Of a stretch of DNA of 8,197 nt, positions 4,524-8,197 are shown in pieces. Position 1 is the first letter of the stretch. Each line of letters begins with the position of its first letter. A program made the position numbers and the translations under genes. The notes beneath the pieces were generated by a model that saw nothing but the letters and a program-made list of their open reading frames with translations, was not told the origin of the DNA and did no database searches. Location of the stretch: the NCBI GenBank assembly GCA_038215095.1, contig JBBQRG010000102.1:1-8197 (forward strand). Reading direction: 5' to 3'. The stretch is from DATACN01 sp038215095. Its GTDB lineage: Bacteria > Actinomycetota > Thermoleophilia > Solirubrobacterales > Thermoleophilaceae.

Positions 4524-7069
4524 CGCCGCTCTCCGACCTTTTCGAGCGCCGGGTCAAGGGCCGCGCGCTCGCCTACCTGTTCACCGCCGGCGCCCTGCTG
4601 GGGCTGCTCACGCTCGCGTTGCCCCACGACGAGTCGGTGAAGGACCTCCAGCTCGTGATCCTCGCCCTCGTGGCCGGGGCGATAGCGGGCGTGGCCTACT
4701 GGCGCGCCGAGAACATCACGCAGAAGGAGCTGCACGGGCTCGTGGCGCTTGGCACCGTGATCCTCACGCTCGCCAACTACTACGTCGGGCCCACCGCGCT
4801 CTACCCGATCCTCTACACGTGGACCGCGCTCTACGCGTTCTACTTCTTCGAGCTGCGCGCGGCGCTCGCCCACGTCGCGCTGATCGCGGTGAGCTACGGG
4901 CTGCTGCTGGCGCTAGAGAGCCACCCGAGCGCCGTGACCCGCTGGCTGCTTGCGGTCGGCACGCCGGCGATCGTGGGCATCCTGATCTCGCGGCTGTTGA
5001 GCCGGCTGCGGGCCGAGAACGTGGAGACGGCCCTCCGCGCCGACGAGCTGCGCCAGGCGGAGGCACGCACGCGCCTGGTGCTCGACACGGCCCCGGACGC
5101 GTTCATCACGCTCGACGCGGACGGCCTGATCGTGGTCTGGAACGCGGCTGCGGAGCGGATGTTCGGCTGGTCCACCGCGGAGGCGATCGGGCAGCCGATG
5201 CGCGCTCTCGTAATCCCGCCGGAGCACCGCGAGCGCCACGACGAGCGCCGGACCGCGCTGGTGGCGTCGCCAGGCAACGTGACCGGACAGCTGCTGGACG
5301 TCGAGTTCGTGCGCCGGGACGGCACGCGCTTCCCCGGCGAGGCAACCGTCTCCAAGGTGGAGGTCGGCGGGGAGGTGTTGGTCCCCGGCTTCATACGGGA
5401 CATCACCGCGCGCCTGCGCCGCCTCGAGGAGCGCGAGGCGCTGCTGCGCGAGCAGGCTGCGCGCGCCGAGGCCGAGCGCGTCGCGGAGATGGTGAGCGGC
5501 ATGCAGCTGCTGGTGGACGCCGCGCTGGCGCACCGCTCGCTCGACGCGATCGTGGGGGACCTGGTCACCCGCGTGCGTGGGGTGGTGGGCGCTGACGCCG
5601 CGGTGATCTACCTGGTCGAAGAGGGGCGCCTAGTGCTGGGCGCAAGCTCGGGAGTCGAGGCTGTGGAAGCCCCGGAGCGGATCGAGTTCGGCGCCGGCTT
5701 CGTGGGCCGGGTGGCGGAGAGCCGCGAGCCGCTGCTGGCCGACCAGCCCAGGGAGGACGAGCTCGAGGGCTCCGTGCTGGCCGGGGTCGGCTTCGAGTCG
5801 CTGCTGGGCGTTCCGCTGACGGCGCAGGGCGAAGTCACCGGCGTTTTGGTGGTCTGCGCGACCAAGCAGCGCGAGTTCGGCCCCGAGGATCTCGGGGTGC
5901 TGCGCCTGGCCGCGGATCGCGTGGCGCTCGGCATCGACCACGCGCGCGTGTACGAGCGCGAGCACCGAATCGCCGAGACGCTGCAGCGCAGCCTGCTGCC
6001 CGAGCGCATGCCGCACCTTCCCGGCCTCGCGGTGGCCGCGCGCTACCTGCCGGCCGCCGCGGAGGCCGAGGTGGGCGGGGACTGGTACGACGTGATCCCG
6101 ATGCCCGGCGGCAGCATCGGCCTGGTGATGGGCGACGTTGCGGGCAAGGGCCTGGCCGCCGCGTCGATGGTGGGCCAGCTTCGCAGCGCTCTGCGCGCCT
6201 ACGCGCTGGAAGGCCACGCGCCGGCCCAGGCGATCGAGCAGCTGAACCGGCTGGTCTGGACCGAGCTTGGCGAGAGCCAGATGGCCACGCTGCTGTTCGT
6301 GGTGCTCGACCCCGCGGACGGCACGCTGCGCTGGGTCAACGCCGGCCACCTGCCCGCGCTGCTCGCCGTGGAGCACGGCCCGAGCCGCTTCCTGGAGGGC
6401 GCGCGCAACGTGCCGCTGGGCGTAATGCCGTTCCCGAGCTTCGCCGAGCAGTCGGTCACCCTGGACCCCGGCGCGACGGTGGTGCTCTACACCGACGGAC
6501 TGGTCGAGCGGCCCGGCGACCACATCGACAACGGCCTCGAGCGGCTGGCCACGGCCGTGCGGGACGCGCCCACTGAGCCCGGCGACCTGTGCGACCACCT
6601 GCTGGCCTCGCTCGTGCCCGAGGGCGCCGCGCCCGACGACGTGGCGCTGCTGGTGCTGCGAAACACGCCGATGGCCGACCGCTTCAGCGCGGAGTTCCCG
6701 ACCGAGCCCCAGGCGCTGACGTCGATGCGCGGGCTGCTGCGGCGCTGGCTGCGCCACGCCCAGGGCTCCGACCAGGAGATCGCCGAGATCACCACCGCCT
6801 GCGGCGAGGCCGCGACGAACGCCATCGAGCACGCCGGCGCGTCGGGCGGCACGCCGTTCGAGATCCTTGGTCAGCTCGAAGGACGGGAGATCGACATCAC
6901 TGTTCGCGACCGCGGCGCCTGGCGCGAGCCCCGCGAGGACGACCATGGCCGCGGCATCGGCCTGATCGGCGCTCTGATGGACGATGTGGAGGTCTCTCCG
7001 ACCGATCAGGGAACATCAGTGAGGATGCGACGGAAGCTGAACGGAGCTGGACCGGGAAAGGATTCTTGA
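4520..7069 (+). CDS. Membrane sensor with PAS, GAF, RsbU-type phosphatase and RsbW-type kinase domains
   Basis: The product has 849 residues from GTG 4520. That start gives the 4-nt GTGA overlap with the previous stop and begins just before the first membrane helix; upstream in-frame codons belong to the other gene. Six hydrophobic segments lie at about 15-34, 43-61, 72-90, 93-110, 114-132 and 142-160, followed by a helical linker, a PAS domain (about 182-298, DTAPDAFITLDADGLIVVWN), a coiled stretch (298-325) and a GAF domain (about 335-478). The SpoIIE/RsbU PP2C domain (about 487-715) has metal-binding aspartates in GGDWYD (Asp521), GDVAGKG (Asp539), YTDG (Asp659) and PDDVALL (Asp706/707). 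The RsbW-like GHKL kinase (about 720-842) has its N-box in EAATNAIEHA (Asn767), DRG (Asp797) and the glycine box HGRGIGLI (809-816). It should both phosphorylate and dephosphorylate a STAS partner in response to membrane and cytoplasmic signals. Its probable partner is encoded next. Confidence 0.93.
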   Translation: MTPLSDLFERRVKGRALAYLFTAGALLGLLTLALPHDESVKDLQLVILALVAGAIAGVAYWRAENITQKELHGLVALGTVILTLANYYVGPTALYPILYTWTALYAFYFFELRAALAHVALIAVSYGLLLALESHPSAVTRWLLAVGTPAIVGILISRLLSRLRAENVETALRADELRQAEARTRLVLDTAPDAFITLDADGLIVVWNAAAERMFGWSTAEAIGQPMRALVIPPEHRERHDERRTALVASPGNVTGQLLDVEFVRRDGTRFPGEATVSKVEVGGEVLVPGFIRDITARLRRLEEREALLREQAARAEAERVAEMVSGMQLLVDAALAHRSLDAIVGDLVTRVRGVVGADAAVIYLVEEGRLVLGASSGVEAVEAPERIEFGAGFVGRVAESREPLLADQPREDELEGSVLAGVGFESLLGVPLTAQGEVTGVLVVCATKQREFGPEDLGVLRLAADRVALGIDHARVYEREHRIAETLQRSLLPERMPHLPGLAVAARYLPAAAEAEVGGDWYDVIPMPGGSIGLVMGDVAGKGLAAASMVGQLRSALRAYALEGHAPAQAIEQLNRLVWTELGESQMATLLFVVLDPADGTLRWVNAGHLPALLAVEHGPSRFLEGARNVPLGVMPFPSFAEQSVTLDPGATVVLYTDGLVERPGDHIDNGLERLATAVRDAPTEPGDLCDHLLASLVPEGAAPDDVALLVLRNTPMADRFSAEFPTEPQALTSMRGLLRRWLRHAQGSDQEIAEITTACGEAATNAIEHAGASGGTPFEILGQLEGREIDITVRDRGAWREPREDDHGRGIGLIGALMDDVEVSPTDQGTSVRMRRKLNGAGPGKDS

Positions 7070-7413
7070 GGGACCTCGCAGAGCTGACCATCGACGAGCG
7101 CGGCGAGCTCGTGGTGGCACACGTGAGCGGCGAGCTCGACGTGTCGATGGCGCCTCGCATGGGCGACGAGATCGAGCAGGCGGTGCCCACCTCCGCGCGC
7201 GTGCTGGTGGTGGACTTCTCGGAGCTCGAGTTCATCGACTCGAGCGGGGTGGCGATGCTGTTCTCGCTGGTGCGCAAACTCAGCAGCCGGCGCCAGGAGC
7301 TGCGCGTGGTCTCCCCCTACGACGAGCCGGTAACGCGCGTGCTTGAGATCGTGGACTTCGGCAAGGCGGCGCCCCTCCACGCCGACCTGGCCTCGGCGCT
7401 CGAAGCCATTTAG
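7066..7413 (+). CDS. STAS-domain anti-sigma factor antagonist (RsbV/SpoIIAA type)
   Basis: The product has 115 residues from a TTG start at 7066, which overlaps the sensor stop as TTGA and has a GGGAAAGGA purine run just upstream (7054-7062). The next in-frame start would lie inside the first strand of the domain and remove it. The sequence is a complete STAS domain: strand VVAHVSGELDVSMAPRM, strand ARVLVVDFSELEFIDSSG, helix VAMLFSLVRKLSSRR and strand LRVVSPYDEPVTRVLEI. The phosphorylation motif is DSSG with Ser59 (following Asp58) as the likely target and Ser60 adjacent. In this family the unphosphorylated form binds the anti-sigma kinase and frees the sigma factor. The neighbouring fused phosphatase-kinase is the obvious partner. 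No sigma factor is encoded in the window. Confidence 0.92.
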   Translation: MRDLAELTIDERGELVVAHVSGELDVSMAPRMGDEIEQAVPTSARVLVVDFSELEFIDSSGVAMLFSLVRKLSSRRQELRVVSPYDEPVTRVLEIVDFGKAAPLHADLASALEAI

Positions 7414-7886
7414 TCCCCTTCTTCAGCGCTCCACGACGATTGGGGCGGGGCTGAGTCGAGCGCCTGCCGCAACAGGCTGAGCAGCTTGCGTCGCTCGGGC
7501 GCGCTGAGCCCGCGCAGCACTTCGTCCTCCACCCCCTGCGCCACCTCTCGGGCCTGATCCAGGCGCCGGCGGCCCTTGGGGGTGAGAGTGACCTCGCGGG
7601 CCCGGCGGTCCTTGGAATGCGGCCGGCGGTTCGCCAGCCCCTCCTCCTCGAGCGCGTCGATCAGGGAGACCATCGTGCTCGGATCGACGCCGAGGGCGGT
7701 ACCGATCTCCTGCTGGATCGCTCCGTCGCGACCACCGAGGAAGTTGAGGAGGAGAAAGAGCGCGGGCGTAAGGCCGATCGTGTTGAGCGCCTCGGCGACG
7801 CGGGTATGGGAGGCCCGCCACAGGCGGAAGAACAGCTGACCCGCGAACTCCGCGGCGTCGGTGGAGACGGGCTGTTTGCTCGGCAT
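7410..7886 (-). CDS. MarR-family transcriptional regulator
   Basis: The product has 158 residues and is a winged helix-turn-helix dimeric repressor type that typically releases DNA on binding phenolic or drug-like ligands. The first helices (11-50) form the dimer region. The HTH lies around 56-84 (AIQQEIGTALGVDPSTMVSL, then IDALEEEGLANRR), and the wing at 87-107 carries the classic SKDRRAREVTLTPKGRR. C-terminal helices (108-145) complete the dimer interface. The gene converges on the STAS gene with a 4-nt overlap of stop codons, leaving no room for a terminator. It is divergent from the UvrA-like gene, with an inverted-repeat operator between them, so it probably represses that gene and perhaps itself. 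There is no strong Shine-Dalgarno; GGGG directly precedes the ATG. Confidence 0.94.
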   Translation of the reverse strand: MPSKQPVSTDAAEFAGQLFFRLWRASHTRVAEALNTIGLTPALFLLLNFLGGRDGAIQQEIGTALGVDPSTMVSLIDALEEEGLANRRPHSKDRRAREVTLTPKGRRRLDQAREVAQGVEDEVLRGLSAPERRKLLSLLRQALDSAPPQSSWSAEEGD

Positions 7887-7916
7887 CCCCAGATCTTCGC
7901 AGATTTAGTGGGCTGA

Positions 7917-7937
7917 ACAAATAGTTTGTGCTACAAA
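7917..7937. promoter_or_regulatory. Three-armed inverted-repeat operator, probable MarR site
   Basis: ACAAA (7917-7921), TAG, TTTGT (7925-7929), GCT, ACAAA (7933-7937). The central TTTGT is the exact reverse complement of both flanking arms, so two overlapping palindromes share one arm with identical 3-nt spacing. It lies in the 90-nt divergent region between the MarR-family gene and the UvrA-like gene, where MarR proteins typically bind. The stretch is notably AT-rich against the surrounding DNA. Confidence 0.65.
7929..7937 (+). promoter_or_regulatory. Extended -10-like element for the UvrA-like gene
   Basis: TGCTACAAA matches the TG-n-TAnnnn layout and shares TGCTAC with the element before the riboswitch (1651-1656). 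Transcription would begin near 7944, leaving a leader of about 33 nt. It lies inside the right palindrome of the operator, so regulator binding there would block the promoter. There is no clear -35, so the call is tentative. Confidence 0.35.
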
Positions 7938-7967
7938 TGATTGATATCCGACCATCCCGGCGACTTC

Positions 7968-7972
7968 AGGAG
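7968..7972 (+). promoter_or_regulatory. Ribosome binding site of the UvrA-like gene
   Basis: AGGAG lies 4 nt before the ATG at 7977 and fixes that codon as the start over the GTG at 7980. Confidence 0.7.
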
Positions 7973-7976
7973 TGAC

Positions 7977-8197
<221 letters not shown>

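Noticed and set aside
2372..4873. 833-codon open frame on the minus strand
   Set aside because: It is antisense to the beta-propeller gene, the 100-residue gene and the sensor N-terminus. It is Arg/Val/His/Ala-rich with no domain, as expected from GC-rich antisense sequence.
5630..6946. 438-codon open frame on the minus strand
   Set aside because: It is antisense to the GAF, phosphatase and kinase domains, which have clear motifs. It has low-complexity composition and no recognisable motif.
6589..7065. N-terminal extension of the STAS gene
   Set aside because: This part is an Arg/Ala-rich shifted reading of the kinase domain. The TTG at 7066 gives a normal-length STAS protein.

Overview
The window is about 8.2 kb of very GC-rich, densely coding DNA. 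Codons ending in G or C dominate, there are several GTG/TTG starts, 4-nt gene overlaps and probable leaderless genes, and an actinobacterial-style cyclic di-AMP riboswitch precedes a cell-wall hydrolase gene. This points to a high-GC actinomycetote. The secreted protein with an Arg/His-rich C-terminal module and the overall gene style suggest Thermoleophilia/Solirubrobacterales, but that placement is inference and no rRNA or marker gene is present to confirm it.

Layout. (1) Positions 1-882: the 3' part of a glyoxalase-like (VOC) gene, then msrA (methionine sulfoxide reductase A) 3 nt later. (2) A perfect 9-bp hairpin at 907-927 separates msrA from a convergent, short PhzF-family gene (933-1601, minus strand), which has its own recognisable promoter. 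(3) A divergent intergenic region of 211 nt holds the PhzF promoter and, facing right, an extended -10 element followed by a c-di-AMP (ydaO/yuaA-type) riboswitch that ends a few bases before the start codon of a secreted M23 peptidase. (4) Five plus-strand genes follow almost without gaps (1813-7413): the M23 peptidase, a secreted probable beta-propeller protein with a strongly basic C-terminal module, a 100-residue unknown protein, an 849-residue membrane sensor (six TM segments, PAS, GAF, SpoIIE/RsbU-type PP2C phosphatase, RsbW-type kinase) and a STAS anti-sigma-factor antagonist (RsbV type). (5) A convergent MarR-family regulator (7410-7886, minus) overlaps the STAS gene by 4 nt. It is divergent from the start of a UvrA-like drug-resistance ATPase (7977 to the window end), with a three-armed inverted-repeat operator between the two.

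How the genes may work together. The sensor carries both opposing activities of a partner-switching pathway, the kinase that phosphorylates the STAS protein and the phosphatase that dephosphorylates it. With the adjacent STAS gene it forms a compact signalling cassette that lacks only its sigma factor or other final target, which is not in this window. The tight packing behind a c-di-AMP riboswitch raises the possibility that cell-wall remodelling and this signalling cassette share some transcription, although a likely internal promoter before the beta-propeller gene could separate them. MarR with the UvrA-like ATPase looks like a small, separately regulated drug-response unit. MsrA, the glyoxalase-like protein and PhzF look like ordinary metabolic or repair genes.

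I do not see mobile elements, CRISPR arrays, tRNAs or rRNAs. There is no stretch over 300 bases without a gene. No clearly new system stands out. The most interesting parts are the riboswitch-led gene cluster with its uncharacterised members and the three-armed MarR operator.
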